Both the position numbers and the translations under genes were made by a program. Shown here one piece after another: positions 34,234 to 43,366 of a DNA stretch of 64,000 nt (the stretch's first letter is position 1; the number at the start of each line of letters is the position of its first letter). Source of the DNA: Nitrososphaera sp. (lineage in GTDB: Archaea; Thermoproteota; Nitrososphaeria; Nitrososphaerales; Nitrososphaeraceae); NCBI GenBank assembly GCA_029263715.1, contig JAJUFP010000006.1, positions 62,001 to 126,000 of the forward strand, written 5' to 3'. The notes under the pieces are model-generated. The model did not search any database and was not told the DNA's origin. It saw nothing but the letters and a program-made list of their open reading frames with translations.

Positions 34234-34740
34234 TCAGGTTTCAACCGGCTCAGTAATGCTGGTGTCCCGCTCCCAGCCTTCGTTTTCAAGCTTGATCTTT
34301 CTTATGGCTATCTTTGGGGTGTTGGCGTCCAGTTCAGGAAGTGCCTGGTATTCAGATACCCAGCAGCGGTATATCTTGTAGGACATAACCTTCGTACCCT
34401 GCTCGTTGTACAGATCCAGGAGCACGTCTTTTCTAAAGTTTTTAAGCGACATCTCTGGCGTCTGCAGTTTGCTTACTAGGTTTGCCCAGTCCTCAAACGT
34501 CGGGTCGTGGGTCACGCCCTCTTCCAGAATCACAGGGTCGTACTTTGTTCTGCCGGGAATCTTGTGCACGACGCTTGGGTTGCCCCCTTCTCTGAATTCT
34601 ATGACCTCGGTGCTCCGTGTGAGGGGGGAGACCTTGGTTATGCCTGCCACGGTCTTGCCATCGATCACAACCCTGAACTTGAAATTCTTGTACGGGTCGT
34701 ACCTTGACGGATTAACAAAGAACTTTTTGGAAGCTGCCAA
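34234..34740 (-). CDS. Contractile-tail tube protein (T4 gp19/eCIS tube family)
   Basis: 168 residues of the phage-tail-tube family (T4 gp19-like, also the tube of extracellular contractile injection systems). Diagnostic features are the N-terminal DPYKNFKFRVVIDGKTVAGI, the following PLTRSTEVIEFREGG, the RTKYDPVILEEGVTHDPTFEDW segment and the C-terminal KIYRCWVSEYQALPELDAN, and the beta-strand near the end ending in AIRKIKLENEGWE. No sheath, baseplate, spike or AAA ATPase gene is in the window, so it is an orphan here. TTG start. It is followed immediately by a 135-aa gene, and preceded on the same strand by a class III cyclase 57 bp upstream. Confidence 0.9.
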   Translation of the reverse strand: MAASKKFFVNPSRYDPYKNFKFRVVIDGKTVAGITKVSPLTRSTEVIEFREGGNPSVVHKIPGRTKYDPVILEEGVTHDPTFEDWANLVSKLQTPEMSLKNFRKDVLLDLYNEQGTKVMSYKIYRCWVSEYQALPELDANTPKIAIRKIKLENEGWERDTSITEPVET

Positions 34741-34797
34741 TCCGGATATTAATTATATAAGTATGTATTAACTATTGTGGCTGCGTTTTCCTGAAGT

Positions 34798-35649
34798 CTA
34801 GATCTGGTACAGCCGGTATATGGCGCCGGTGGAGTCGTCAATATAGTTCCATCTCTCGATGTCTGTCTTTAGCGCCAAAAAGGCTGCTCTGTCTTCAGCT
34901 GGCAGCTGATCGTATACGGACTGGCCCACTATCGCGCCGTCAGGTTTTGCCAGGGACTTCATTTTTGCTGCCAGGCTGATGCAGGGGCCAAGTATGTCAA
35001 CATAGGATTTCCTTGCATCATTGCCGTAGAGTACGACGGCGCACTGGCCGGCGTCGATGCCTATCCGGACTGCAAGCTCGGGATGGTAGTACTCGTTTAG
35101 AATTGGATTGATAACCTGCTGGATGACGGTGACTATTTCCTTGCCGCATGCCACGGCGTCGCGGATTACAGAGACGTCTTCTGCCTTTGAGGAATCAGAG
35201 CCGATCAGCGGAAAGAACGCCAGGACCGAGTCGCCGGCGTATTTCAGCACATAGCCGCCGTGGTCGGTTATGGTGATGGATGTCTCTTGAAAGAATATCT
35301 GGATTATAGTCGACAGGGTGTCAACCGGGATGGTAAGGCTCATGTTAGTCGAGCCCACTATGTCTGCATAGAGCATGACCATGGGCACCTTGTGGTAGAC
35401 ATGAGCCCTCAAAAAAGAATCAGCCGGCTGCGTAGCAGCCTCAAAGATCATGCCGTAGCGCAGAGATTTGAAGACCCTTGACTGCCGCTCAACCAGAAGG
35501 TTGCCGGCGTCCCTGGAATGCTGTTTTGCAAGCTCGAACACTTCGGCTGGTATGAACTGCTTTGTCAGGTTGTCGTAAAAGCCGCTCTTGCCTGAGACTG
35601 TCTTCTGCACGTACCTTGCCTGTTCTACTGTCTCCGAATTCAGCGTCAT
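34798..35649 (-). CDS. Class III adenylate/guanylate cyclase-domain protein
   Basis: 283 residues from the ATG at 35647-35649; the frame stays open upstream to 35736 but those residues are poorly protein-like. Residues 1-80 form a helical N-terminal segment. The cyclase domain begins at MVMLYADIVGSTNMS (metal D96) and has GYVLKYAGDSVLAFF (K136 and D140) and RIGIDAGQ. The last motif reads YVDILGPCISLAAKM: the Asp that selects adenine is kept, while the usual transition-state Asn and Arg are Ser and Lys. Activity may be altered. The tail-tube gene lies 57 bp downstream. Confidence 0.88.
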   Translation of the reverse strand: MTLNSETVEQARYVQKTVSGKSGFYDNLTKQFIPAEVFELAKQHSRDAGNLLVERQSRVFKSLRYGMIFEAATQPADSFLRAHVYHKVPMVMLYADIVGSTNMSLTIPVDTLSTIIQIFFQETSITITDHGGYVLKYAGDSVLAFFPLIGSDSSKAEDVSVIRDAVACGKEIVTVIQQVINPILNEYYHPELAVRIGIDAGQCAVVLYGNDARKSYVDILGPCISLAAKMKSLAKPDGAIVGQSVYDQLPAEDRAAFLALKTDIERWNYIDDSTGAIYRLYQI

Positions 35650-36081
35650 TCGTAGGATTCCACCGCCAAGGCCTTTTTCAGGCAGTTTCTGCTGCAATTC
35701 TAATAACGGCAAAAGAGACAGCAAGCTGAGCAACAAGCTAAATTATTTTGCAGTAGCAGGAGCGCCCAAGAATCGCCATTGGTTCTAGTTCAACATTTGC
35801 AGATTAGGCTTACCATCCTAATTCAAAGCAGAATCGCTTGGCTAGTGTACGAGGTCATAGGTTGGAGCTTGTAATGCTACCAATAACTTTAACTGGTTGC
35901 TGGACAATAAAGGACTGGGCTATGGCATTAGCCTTGGCCTAAGAGCCTAAACCGCATCTCTTGGGGGTGCTGATAATGCCTACCATTGGGTGAAAATTAG
36001 ATGGTGGGCATGAAATTCCAAATGCTTGAGTCATGGCGAAGTCTGCAATCATGGTCTTGTAACGATCGGGGTGTATGAATC
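35650..36081. other. 432-bp stretch without a recognised gene
   Basis: Between the divergent cyclase and HAD genes. AT-rich elements and the promoters of both must lie here, for example AAATTATT on the cyclase side. No RNA gene, repeat or convincing small frame was seen. Confidence 0.4.
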
Positions 36082-36942
36082 ATGGGAAATCAAGAAAAGG
36101 TGTTTGCAATAATCTCGGACTACGATGGAACGTTATGTCCTGCTAAAGACATTCGTGATAATAACCGAAACAGGATACCAAAAGAACTTGAGAGCTTGCT
36201 GTCAGAAATATCTAAGCACATACCAGTTTGCATATTGTCAAGCAAGGACTATGGATTTCTGCACGACAAGGTCCCGTTTTCAAATATCATCTCATGCATT
36301 ATGGGCTTAGAGACTCTAGTCGTCGACAGGGACAAAACTTCAAGGGTAGTTGATATCAAAAACCGTCATCTGATGCTAGATGAAGACCGGTTGCGCATCG
36401 GTGATAACGCTTTAAATCAGCTGGCAGATGACGTGGCTGCAAGATTTCCACAGGTTGCAGTAGAACGAAAATTCACGTCTGAAGGCTTGCTGGGAGGCAT
36501 TACATTTGATTGGAGGCATCTAAGAGACTGGAAAGAACATTCCCGTTCGGTAGGGAAGTACGTAAAAGAGATGTTGTCCAAAGAGCCATATTGCTTCTCA
36601 CCCCGCCTCTTTCTAAAGAAATACTCTTCTCATCCTTTTGTTGATGTGTATGCCAGCAAGTGCAACAAGGGAGTGGGGCTGGACTGCATCGCAGTTGAAC
36701 TGGGGTTCCACAAGACTATGGGAAAGATTCTGTACCTGGGCGATTCTGAAAATGATAATCCGGCATTCATAAAAGCCGACATCTCTGTGGGTGTGCTCTC
36801 GGACTATAGGCTAAACCCCGATCTGAGATGCAAATACATGGTTGATTACAGTCAGCTCTATGACTTTCTGAACCATCTAAAGAACGACGATTTTATATTC
36901 TCCAAGCAATTGGCAGCATCGATCAAAAGTAATTTGCACTAG
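36082..36942 (+). CDS. HAD-superfamily phosphatase, sugar-phosphatase-like (type IIB)
   Basis: 286 residues. Motif I is IISDYDGTLCPA (Asp nucleophile and general acid), motif II is CILSSKDYG, and motif IV is ILYLGDSENDNPAF, with a large C2 cap between. The layout matches sugar-phosphate phosphatases of the Cof/trehalose-phosphatase/mannosylglycerate-phosphatase type. Nitrososphaera lineages make compatible solutes such as ectoine-like and trehalose-like compounds, but the substrate here is not determined and no glycosyltransferase partner lies adjacent. Confidence 0.85.
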   Translation: MGNQEKVFAIISDYDGTLCPAKDIRDNNRNRIPKELESLLSEISKHIPVCILSSKDYGFLHDKVPFSNIISCIMGLETLVVDRDKTSRVVDIKNRHLMLDEDRLRIGDNALNQLADDVAARFPQVAVERKFTSEGLLGGITFDWRHLRDWKEHSRSVGKYVKEMLSKEPYCFSPRLFLKKYSSHPFVDVYASKCNKGVGLDCIAVELGFHKTMGKILYLGDSENDNPAFIKADISVGVLSDYRLNPDLRCKYMVDYSQLYDFLNHLKNDDFIFSKQLAASIKSNLH

Positions 36943-36973
36943 ACTGCAAAAAATCAGAGGAAAAAGCGCTTCC

Positions 36974-37357
36974 TTACTGCGCCATTCCCTCTGTTACTCC
37001 CATTTCCGACGGTTTTCTTTGCGATTCTGGAACGGCAGCGGATGATTTCACTGTTTCATAAGTCATGCGACTGGACTCTGCGGTTTCCATTATAGCATTG
37101 GCAGTCTCTTTAATTACACCGCGTCTTTGCAGCTCCGTAGCTGTATCGTTGATCGCCTTGGCTGTATCGCGGGAAGTTATTACTGCCTCTTTAAAAGCCT
37201 CTGTGAGCTGTTCCATAGCTCCGGTCTGGCGTATTACCTTGACTATCTCGCGTATCCTTATGGAGGACTCTGCAATGTTCTTTGAAATGTTTCTCACAGT
37301 CTCAGCCACTTCTTCAGGAGTCATTTCATGTCGTGAAGATGCAGATTTTTGTGTCAT
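36974..37357 (-). CDS. Helical hypothetical protein, 127 aa
   Basis: Start ATG at 37355-37357; TTTAATA lies about 28 nt upstream, supporting this over an ATG five codons earlier. The product is an alpha-helical, amphipathic protein (MTPEEVAETVRNISKNIAES, then DTATELQRRGVIKETANAI), with repeated GVI-type turns. It is similar in character to the product of the upstream gene at 37402-37893 (both contain RRGVI and long helices), suggesting paralogues from an old duplication. No catalytic motif. Confidence 0.65.
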   Translation of the reverse strand: MTQKSASSRHEMTPEEVAETVRNISKNIAESSIRIREIVKVIRQTGAMEQLTEAFKEAVITSRDTAKAINDTATELQRRGVIKETANAIMETAESSRMTYETVKSSAAVPESQRKPSEMGVTEGMAQ

Positions 37358-37401
37358 GCAACAGTTTCTCATTAATAATATTAAAGAATATTGGGTTTTG
37401 G

Positions 37402-37893
37402 TTATTTTCGGAGCGTCTTGTAGGTTTTAGAAACGTTTTCTGCCGTATCCTGTAGATCTGCTATTACGCCTGAACGCCTGGAGCTGGCCGCAGCCAGTTT
37501 CAATTCACCTGCTAAATCCCTGACAGCGTCAAAGGTTTCCTTCAATGACGAGAGGAGTTCCTGGTTTTTCTGAACCTCGCCGGTGATCTCAATAAACCTT
37601 CTTGTTGACCTGGTGGCGTCCACTATTTCCTGCAGAACGCCTGATTCCTTCAACTCGGAAACGGTTGCGGCCATCTTCGTTGCAGCATCCTGAGCTGCTT
37701 CGGCCGCAGCTTTCATTTCCTGGATATTTTTCTGTAATTCAGGGTCTTTCAAGTACGCCATCATGGCCCGCGCATTATCTGTCGTTTCCTTGATGGTTGT
37801 AAGGGCATCCTTGACGTCCTGCCGGGAGAGCATGCTCACAATTTGAACTGCGTCAGAAGTCGTTTCTCTTACTTGGCGCAGCTTCTCGCCCAT
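37402..37893 (-). CDS. Helical coiled-coil-like hypothetical protein, 163 aa
   Basis: Almost entirely amphipathic helix (MAATVSELKESGVLQEIVDA, then RSGVIADLQDTAENVSKTYK), with about five 11-33-residue repeats. The composition resembles apolipoprotein- or MlaD-tail-like helical proteins. It is followed 45 bp later by its apparent paralogue. May interact with membranes or form filaments; function unknown. Confidence 0.68.
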   Translation of the reverse strand: MGEKLRQVRETTSDAVQIVSMLSRQDVKDALTTIKETTDNARAMMAYLKDPELQKNIQEMKAAAEAAQDAATKMAATVSELKESGVLQEIVDATRSTRRFIEITGEVQKNQELLSSLKETFDAVRDLAGELKLAAASSRRSGVIADLQDTAENVSKTYKTLRK

Positions 37894-37995
37894 AGGTTAT
37901 TTTACACAATTCTAAATAATAAATCGCTCTGTAGGTTTTTCTGGCATTTCATGTCTTGAGCTGCTGTACCATACCTTGAAAAAAGACCGGTCTGA

Positions 37996-38646
37996 TTATT
38001 TGCTGCGCTGCTGGGGCTTTTGCGGCAGGTGGCGGCTGAACTCGTCTATGCTCATCACCAGACCGTAATAGTCCCTCACTATTTCAAGCGTAGATTCGAA
38101 GTGCTTGCGGTTTCCCGATGCGGTGGCATCTGAAATCAATATCACGTCGTAGCCGTTGTTAAAGGCCTCTCTCAGGGAAGTCTCGACGCAGATGGAGGTG
38201 TCTATGCCGCAGAACAAGAGCGTGTCAACGTGCAGGCTCTCAAGCCATACATCCATCTCGGTGTCGTGAAAGGCCGAATCCCGCCTCTTGACCACTATGT
38301 GGTCGTCGGGGCCCGGCTTGATATCATCGACGATGTCGGCATCCCACGTGCCTCTGATGCAGATGGGTCTCTTGCGTATCCTCTCCTCCCTGGCCTTGGG
38401 CAAGATCCTGTGGTAGTTGGTCAGAAGGTCTATTCCAGACTTTTCCCTGACGGCCTGAGTGTAGAACACCGGCATGCCGATTTTCCTGCAAAGTTCGATC
38501 AGCCTTGCAACCCTTGGTATCACGCTCTGGTAGTGGGAAGTATCCATGCCAAGGAGGTCGTATGAGCCGCCCTTGCTTATGAAGCCGTTCTGCATGTCTA
38601 TGACCATGAGGGCTGGATTGACCTCGTGCCCCTTCAGATTCAGCAT
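37996..38646 (-). CDS. Isochorismatase-family cysteine hydrolase
   Basis: 216 residues with the family's D-K-C triad: Asp in LMVIDMQNGFI, Lys in HIVVKRRDSAF and Cys in LFCGIDTSICVETSLREAF. The family includes nicotinamidases, N-carbamoylsarcosine amidases and isochorismatases; the loop sequences here do not single out nicotinamidase. The region VIPRVARLIELCRKIGMPVFYTQ is the usual second helix-strand unit. No signal peptide. Monocistronic. Confidence 0.93.
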   Translation of the reverse strand: MLNLKGHEVNPALMVIDMQNGFISKGGSYDLLGMDTSHYQSVIPRVARLIELCRKIGMPVFYTQAVREKSGIDLLTNYHRILPKAREERIRKRPICIRGTWDADIVDDIKPGPDDHIVVKRRDSAFHDTEMDVWLESLHVDTLLFCGIDTSICVETSLREAFNNGYDVILISDATASGNRKHFESTLEIVRDYYGLVMSIDEFSRHLPQKPQQRSK

Positions 38647-38734
38647 GGAAGATGAAAGGCAGGTTTAATCTAAAAGAGTTGTGGCTAGAGTCGACAACGA
38701 GTTTGAAACAAAAATGTGAGAAAATTTTACTCGC

Positions 38735-39412
38735 TTATCTCTCCAGTATTTCTATAGAGATTATCCTGGCATCATCGGGGTTGGCTGGTTGTTCCCTATC
38801 AGATCCAGAGCCGCCCACCCGCTGCAGAGAAGCAATCTTGTCGACGACATCCATGCCCTCGATTACCCTGCCAAACACGGTGTATTTCTCGTCAAGGCTT
38901 GCCCTGATAAGATCGCTATCCTCCAGCACGATAAAGAACTGCGAGCCGGCGCTGTTTGGATCGCTGGACCTGGCCATGGAGAGGATGCCCCTGTTGTGAG
39001 GTATGTCGTTGAATTCTGCCGGCAGCGAATATCCCGGTCCGCCGGTCCCCCACAGGTCCTTGTCTGCAAGGCTCTTGGAGAGCGGATCGCCTCCCTGAAT
39101 GACAAATCCCGGAGCTATGCGGTGAAACAGCGTGCCGTCGTAAAAGCCATCTTTTGACAGATTCAGGAAACTTTCCACATGCTTTGGTGCAGCATTTGGA
39201 AAGAACTCTACCTTGATAGTTCCCTGGGCGGTCTTGATCTCGGCTATCTCATTGCTTGTAGTCATGTCTGCAGTAACCGGGTTGCTGGATTCTTGGTTGG
39301 TTTGCGCTGGTTGGTTGCTAGTTTGAGGCTGCTGCGAAAATTGGTAGGCTATGACGCCGCCGGCAATGGCAACAGCCGCTGCAATGGCCGCAATTAGTAC
39401 TATTGGTTTCAC
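38735..39412 (-). CDS. Membrane-anchored cyclophilin-type peptidyl-prolyl isomerase
   Basis: 225 residues from a GTG at 39410-39412, chosen because TATTATATC lies about 25 nt upstream; a TTG six codons earlier is also in frame. A single N-terminal membrane helix (VLIAAIAAAVAIAGGVIAYQF) and a Gln/Asn/Ser-rich linker lead to a cyclophilin domain with FHRIAPGFVIQGGDP, AGSQFFIVL and TVFGRVIEGMDVVDKI. The conserved active-site Arg (FHR) and Gln (QFF) are present. Located outside the membrane, it likely helps fold exported proteins. Confidence 0.93.
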   Translation of the reverse strand: MKPIVLIAAIAAAVAIAGGVIAYQFSQQPQTSNQPAQTNQESSNPVTADMTTSNEIAEIKTAQGTIKVEFFPNAAPKHVESFLNLSKDGFYDGTLFHRIAPGFVIQGGDPLSKSLADKDLWGTGGPGYSLPAEFNDIPHNRGILSMARSSDPNSAGSQFFIVLEDSDLIRASLDEKYTVFGRVIEGMDVVDKIASLQRVGGSGSDREQPANPDDARIISIEILER

Positions 39413-39433
39413 GTGCAAAGCAAGGGTCAAATG

Positions 39434-39441
39434 ATATAATA
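39434..39441 (-). promoter_or_regulatory. TATA box of the cyclophilin gene
   Basis: On the minus strand TATTATATC-like sequence centred about 25 nt before the GTG at 39412. Supports leaderless transcription from that start. Confidence 0.5.
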
Positions 39442-39472
39442 ACTAATCTAAGCGTCCCATATTGAAAAATTG

Positions 39473-41314
39473 CTAGAGAATACTTTCGTTTAACTCCGCT
39501 ATGTAAATACCCATATCTCCTGCGCTTCCGGAACTAACGAACGCAATTAGCCTTCCATCAGGGCTTATGGCTGCCAAATGTATCTCGGTGTATTTGCCAT
39601 CCCAGGATTCCAATACAGTGTCTAGCGTCGCGAGGTCAGCATTATCATCCGCGGATACCACCACAAGCTGATCCCATGGGATACCATTGATGTGAACTGT
39701 GGCCATAACATAGTTGCCATTAGGATTCCAGTCAAAGTAATTCAGATTGCTCATGTCTTTAAGAGGATATACGCTTCGCTCCTCAATTGATATGGGTATG
39801 CTGCTGAATATTCGGTCTTTCGTATCAAAGGTCGTCAAGAACTTCTGTCCGTGTTCGTCTTCACCAACAAAAGCCATCTTGCTCCCATCATTACTTACGA
39901 AATCGTTTGTCAGAAGCGAAGGGAATGCTCCTTCGTACAATAGCGTGTCATTTCGACCATAGAAAGTCGCTCTCTTTTCTTCATCAAAGACCTTTCCTTC
40001 ATCTGACGGCTCGACAAGCCATAACGCACCTTCTTCCCCCGTTTGTTGGACATATACGATGCTACCATCAGGCATGAAATCACCGAACTCAGTTGTGTCC
40101 GCTATGTTTTCCAACTTTCCATCTGCAGTGCCTATCTTGATCAATCGCGTGTCGCCGCCTTCACCCCCAATTGTAGCGAGTAAGTATTCGTCATCTGGAG
40201 AAAGCCTAAGTTGAACAAGATGGGATATGGTCAGGGGCACCTTGACCTCCTCAATTTCCCCGGTGTCAATATCGACCATCCATATCGATGACCGGTTTGG
40301 ATTCTCTGGAGATTCCGTTAACAAGATTAATCTCTCGCCGTTTTGGCTCCAAACCATTTCTGAAGATCGGATGTCATCTTGTTCATCTGCTCCTAGGACT
40401 GCAAACAATCCATCTGCCACGGGGTTTTCTCTACCGACAAGTCTCGTAACATCAGTTGTCATGAAATCAACGGGGCCGACGAAGTAGCCATTGTAAGAAT
40501 CCGAAATTGAGTAATGCACGCTGTACTCGAATTTGTTTTCCAAACTGTCAACTGCGACAATCTTGTATGATCCTTGGCCAGCTGAACTTGTATCCAATTG
40601 GCTCACGGCTGATTCACACGATGTTAGCTCTATTCCCAGGTATTCTTTTGCAGGCGGGTTTGAACAGCTAAAGATAGGCTGCACTTTTGAGCTAAGGGGA
40701 TATACCTTTCCTTCCTGAGGCGAAAAGAATTCTGGACTTGTATTCTTGACTCTGTCCACAGCATGAGCGAAATCTTCAAGCATTGGAGCGTATGCGCTGT
40801 AGCCAACTTGGAAGATTGCAAGGGGAGCTACCGCAAATGCAGCAAGAAAAGCAAGGTGGGGTCTAGATATTCTTAAGACGCTGCCAAACAACTTCCTCCT
40901 CGCCAAAAGGTCGATTACAATTGGCAGAGGTGCAGCTATCAAGAACCAGATTCCCCAGTTGATGCTGGTGTTGCTCAAGCCGTTCCTTAGCAAAGATTCA
41001 AAGGCGATACCATAGAGTGCCCACCCGGTACTTACTGCCCCACCAATCAAGGCTAACCACCACCCCCATACTTTCAGTTTCCTGAGTCCCATTCCTGCGA
41101 CTATGAGGACGGCCCCTAGAACCAACAAGGAGGCTCCCTCGAGCTGAAATAACGGGATCAAGATAGCTGATTCAGGCAAAGGCGACGCCATCAAGAATTG
41201 TGGTAATGCTAACAAGCTGAAGCTACCAAGCAAAAGAGCGAAAGCGCCCGTTATCAAAGAAAGAATAGAAATTGCAGCGATGTCTCGGGACATGTCGGCT
41301 CTAGTGTCATTCAC
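39473..41314 (-). CDS. Membrane protein with external TolB-like beta-propeller domain
   Basis: 613 residues. Four or five membrane helices lie in the first 180 residues (for example ALLLGSFSLLALPQFL, LLVLGAVLIVAGMG, WWLALIGGAVSTGWALYGI). After a linker with a short Ig-like part (residues 195-270), the C-terminal 340 residues hold WD40/TolB-like repeats (MVWSQNGERLILLTESPENP, then LRLSPDDEYLLATIGGEG and AAISPDGRLIAFVSSG). A sensor or cell-surface protein is likely, but there is no enzyme motif. The cyclophilin gene follows downstream 61 bp later on the same strand. Confidence 0.8.
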   Translation of the reverse strand: MNDTRADMSRDIAAISILSLITGAFALLLGSFSLLALPQFLMASPLPESAILIPLFQLEGASLLVLGAVLIVAGMGLRKLKVWGWWLALIGGAVSTGWALYGIAFESLLRNGLSNTSINWGIWFLIAAPLPIVIDLLARRKLFGSVLRISRPHLAFLAAFAVAPLAIFQVGYSAYAPMLEDFAHAVDRVKNTSPEFFSPQEGKVYPLSSKVQPIFSCSNPPAKEYLGIELTSCESAVSQLDTSSAGQGSYKIVAVDSLENKFEYSVHYSISDSYNGYFVGPVDFMTTDVTRLVGRENPVADGLFAVLGADEQDDIRSSEMVWSQNGERLILLTESPENPNRSSIWMVDIDTGEIEEVKVPLTISHLVQLRLSPDDEYLLATIGGEGGDTRLIKIGTADGKLENIADTTEFGDFMPDGSIVYVQQTGEEGALWLVEPSDEGKVFDEEKRATFYGRNDTLLYEGAFPSLLTNDFVSNDGSKMAFVGEDEHGQKFLTTFDTKDRIFSSIPISIEERSVYPLKDMSNLNYFDWNPNGNYVMATVHINGIPWDQLVVVSADDNADLATLDTVLESWDGKYTEIHLAAISPDGRLIAFVSSGSAGDMGIYIAELNESIL

Positions 41315-41624
41315 AGTGCATTTGAATTTATTTGTAAATAGCAGATCATGTTCATTCTTGGGTTCGAGTGAATAGCTGAGATTTATTTAAAACCAAAAAC
41401 CTAGGAGTGGTGAAATATCTGGATCATCGACAACAGAACTGGTCCACATCGGATATGTCTTGGTACGCCAAATTACTATTCCCTCGTAGCAACGGGTGCG
41501 GCAGAATTTGAACCACGGTGCTTTTTGTTGCACACAATATTACTCCTGATTTGAATGACTTGTATTATGCACCAAAACCGAAAGATATTATCCATTTATT
41601 GATGGGCAGCCGCACAAAGCAGAC
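41315..41624. other. 310-bp stretch with only a doubtful coding remnant
   Basis: Frame 41414-41554 on the plus strand reads protein-like (WIIDNRTGPHRICLGTPNYY, then SLVATGAAEFEP) but has no ATG, GTG or TTG before it and stops after 46 codons. It may be a remnant of a small gene; a continuation could lie in the +1 frame after 41518. Otherwise no feature is recognised. Confidence 0.3.
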
Positions 41625-43271
41625 TTATGTTGCCAACAGGGACATAGTTTTGATGGGCGAAAGTATTTCTGCATCTGAGAGGCTTGAAATCGCCAGCGTT
41701 CTTATCGTGTAACTGCCCGGTCCACCAGGTTCCCATGGAAATGCTACATCTGCGCTGCCTTTTGGACCAAGCGCGCCAGTCCTGTATTGCAGGTACACCG
41801 TGATGTCTTGGGCATTCCTTACCTCGACTATTGCCACATAAGGCTGTGCAGAATCGTTATTGTTGGCAAGAGTTACGGAAACCATGATCGGACCATTAAG
41901 AGGATGCGAATCTTCAATGACCATGCCGTTTCCGTCCCTAATGGAAGGCGTGATGGTAACCGTATCCATGCCTTTTCTTGGGGTCGTCACCTTCAGCTCA
42001 AAGGCGAAGCTCTTTGCAGGGTTAAGGCCCTGCTCTTTTCTGGCCAGATAGTCAGCCGGGTATGCATCTGTGTATTCAATACGCACAATATCATCATCAG
42101 AAACATCAATCGAGCTGGTCTGACCGGAATCTGACAGGTCGAGTCCAAACTCAAATGTTCCGGAATTCTCTGCACTTTCAGGCACTGCAAGTGTTTTTCT
42201 GTCTATGCTTGAAATGACATCAACTGCTATGGAGTCAACCCTGTCAGGATCTGCATTGGCGTCCGGGTCGGTTATGGTGACAGCGGCGGTATCGCCGCGG
42301 GCATAGACAGCCTTGTCTGCGGAAAATACCGGGTCAAAAGTCCGAACTTGGCCTATCACCGTCATGGTTCCTGAAACGTTGCCAACGGTAAAACTGACTT
42401 CGTCTGTAGAATTGGAGTTGTTCTCTTCTGCATCCAGACCCTGGTTGTAGTTGGCTTTTTCATGAAGCGTCAGGGATAGCGATTTGCTGGTGGCCACTAT
42501 CGACGAACCAAGCTGGTACCTTGCCTCGAATACTGCTGTGTTGCTGCCGGTCTCCTCAAAGACAGCCGCCGCGCCAAAGTCTCCGCCCTCCAGCGTGAAA
42601 AGGTCTGCATTTGGATCCGATTCTGAATCGAAGGTGAACTGGTCCCGCTCAAACGGGTTGAGATTGGCGTCCTGGTCCGTCACGGATATGTATACGAAAC
42701 TGTCAGAGCCGTACGAGTCCCTGTCAAGGCTCAGGCTGCCCAAAGTCTCCTCGTAGCTTATGGAAAACTCTGAATCACCAAAGACAATCCTGAACGTCAC
42801 TTCATCGTACAGGGAATCTCCTGTATCAAGCTCGCTTCCATTGTTGGCATCCTGTCCAAACCTTATGATGGGGGCGCGTACTCCGTCAAATCCGTCTGCC
42901 GGATCGTCAAAGCCGCTGGTATTGAGCGGATCCAGGGCCTTTTCTCCCATTCCATCGGCATACTGCGAGGCCGCGTGAACCAAAAAGAACTCGAATTTTT
43001 GCGAACCCGGACTGGTATCGGGAATCTCAAAACTATCCGACACGCTCTGGTTGTTGCGGCTGTCAGCCTCGATTGTGATGTTTATAGAATCATCGCTACT
43101 GTCCGACGCGTCTGGGTCCGTTATGACTATCTGGACTGCGGCTTCTCCAAAGAATTTTGACTGATAGTTATCTACAGACGTCCTGATGGTTGGTTCCTCT
43201 GAAAAGGCAGGCCTGCTAACAATAATCAGCATTACGAGCAAAGATGCTAGTAGCAAGGCAGCCAGCTTCAA
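41625..43271 (-). CDS. Secreted S-layer-like protein with three ITDPDA-type repeats
   Basis: 548 residues with a signal peptide (LAALLLASLLVMLIIVSRPAFS). Three beta-rich repeat domains begin with VQIVITDPDASDSSDDSINI, VYISVTDQDANLNPFERDQF and AAVTITDPDANADPDRVDSI, each about 140-150 residues apart; such acidic D-P-D-A-N motifs could bind Ca and recur in thaumarchaeal surface-layer proteins. Acidic composition also fits an exposed protein. There is no C-terminal transmembrane anchor; the C-terminus ends with an Ig-like domain (QPYVAIVEVRNAQDITVYLQ). It is encoded next to a lysyl oxidase homologue on the same strand. Confidence 0.82.
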   Translation of the reverse strand: MKLAALLLASLLVMLIIVSRPAFSEEPTIRTSVDNYQSKFFGEAAVQIVITDPDASDSSDDSINITIEADSRNNQSVSDSFEIPDTSPGSQKFEFFLVHAASQYADGMGEKALDPLNTSGFDDPADGFDGVRAPIIRFGQDANNGSELDTGDSLYDEVTFRIVFGDSEFSISYEETLGSLSLDRDSYGSDSFVYISVTDQDANLNPFERDQFTFDSESDPNADLFTLEGGDFGAAAVFEETGSNTAVFEARYQLGSSIVATSKSLSLTLHEKANYNQGLDAEENNSNSTDEVSFTVGNVSGTMTVIGQVRTFDPVFSADKAVYARGDTAAVTITDPDANADPDRVDSIAVDVISSIDRKTLAVPESAENSGTFEFGLDLSDSGQTSSIDVSDDDIVRIEYTDAYPADYLARKEQGLNPAKSFAFELKVTTPRKGMDTVTITPSIRDGNGMVIEDSHPLNGPIMVSVTLANNNDSAQPYVAIVEVRNAQDITVYLQYRTGALGPKGSADVAFPWEPGGPGSYTIRTLAISSLSDAEILSPIKTMSLLAT

Positions 43272-43366
43272 CTGAATATCCTGCGCTCTTTATCGATAAA
43301 TACCTTGCACGGGCTTTTCTTGCAACCGACGATTTGAGTTAAAAATGGGGAGGAAGAGCACCTGCT

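Noticed and set aside
34234-34740. Interpreting the tube protein as a prophage
   Set aside because: There is no integrase, capsid, terminase or portal gene nearby; a single tail-tube gene does not support a provirus.
41518-41712. 64-codon plus-strand frame next to the S-layer-like gene
   Set aside because: Its second half overlaps the 3' end of the minus-strand gene, which has much better coding character. It may only be a continuation of a doubtful remnant at 41414-41554.
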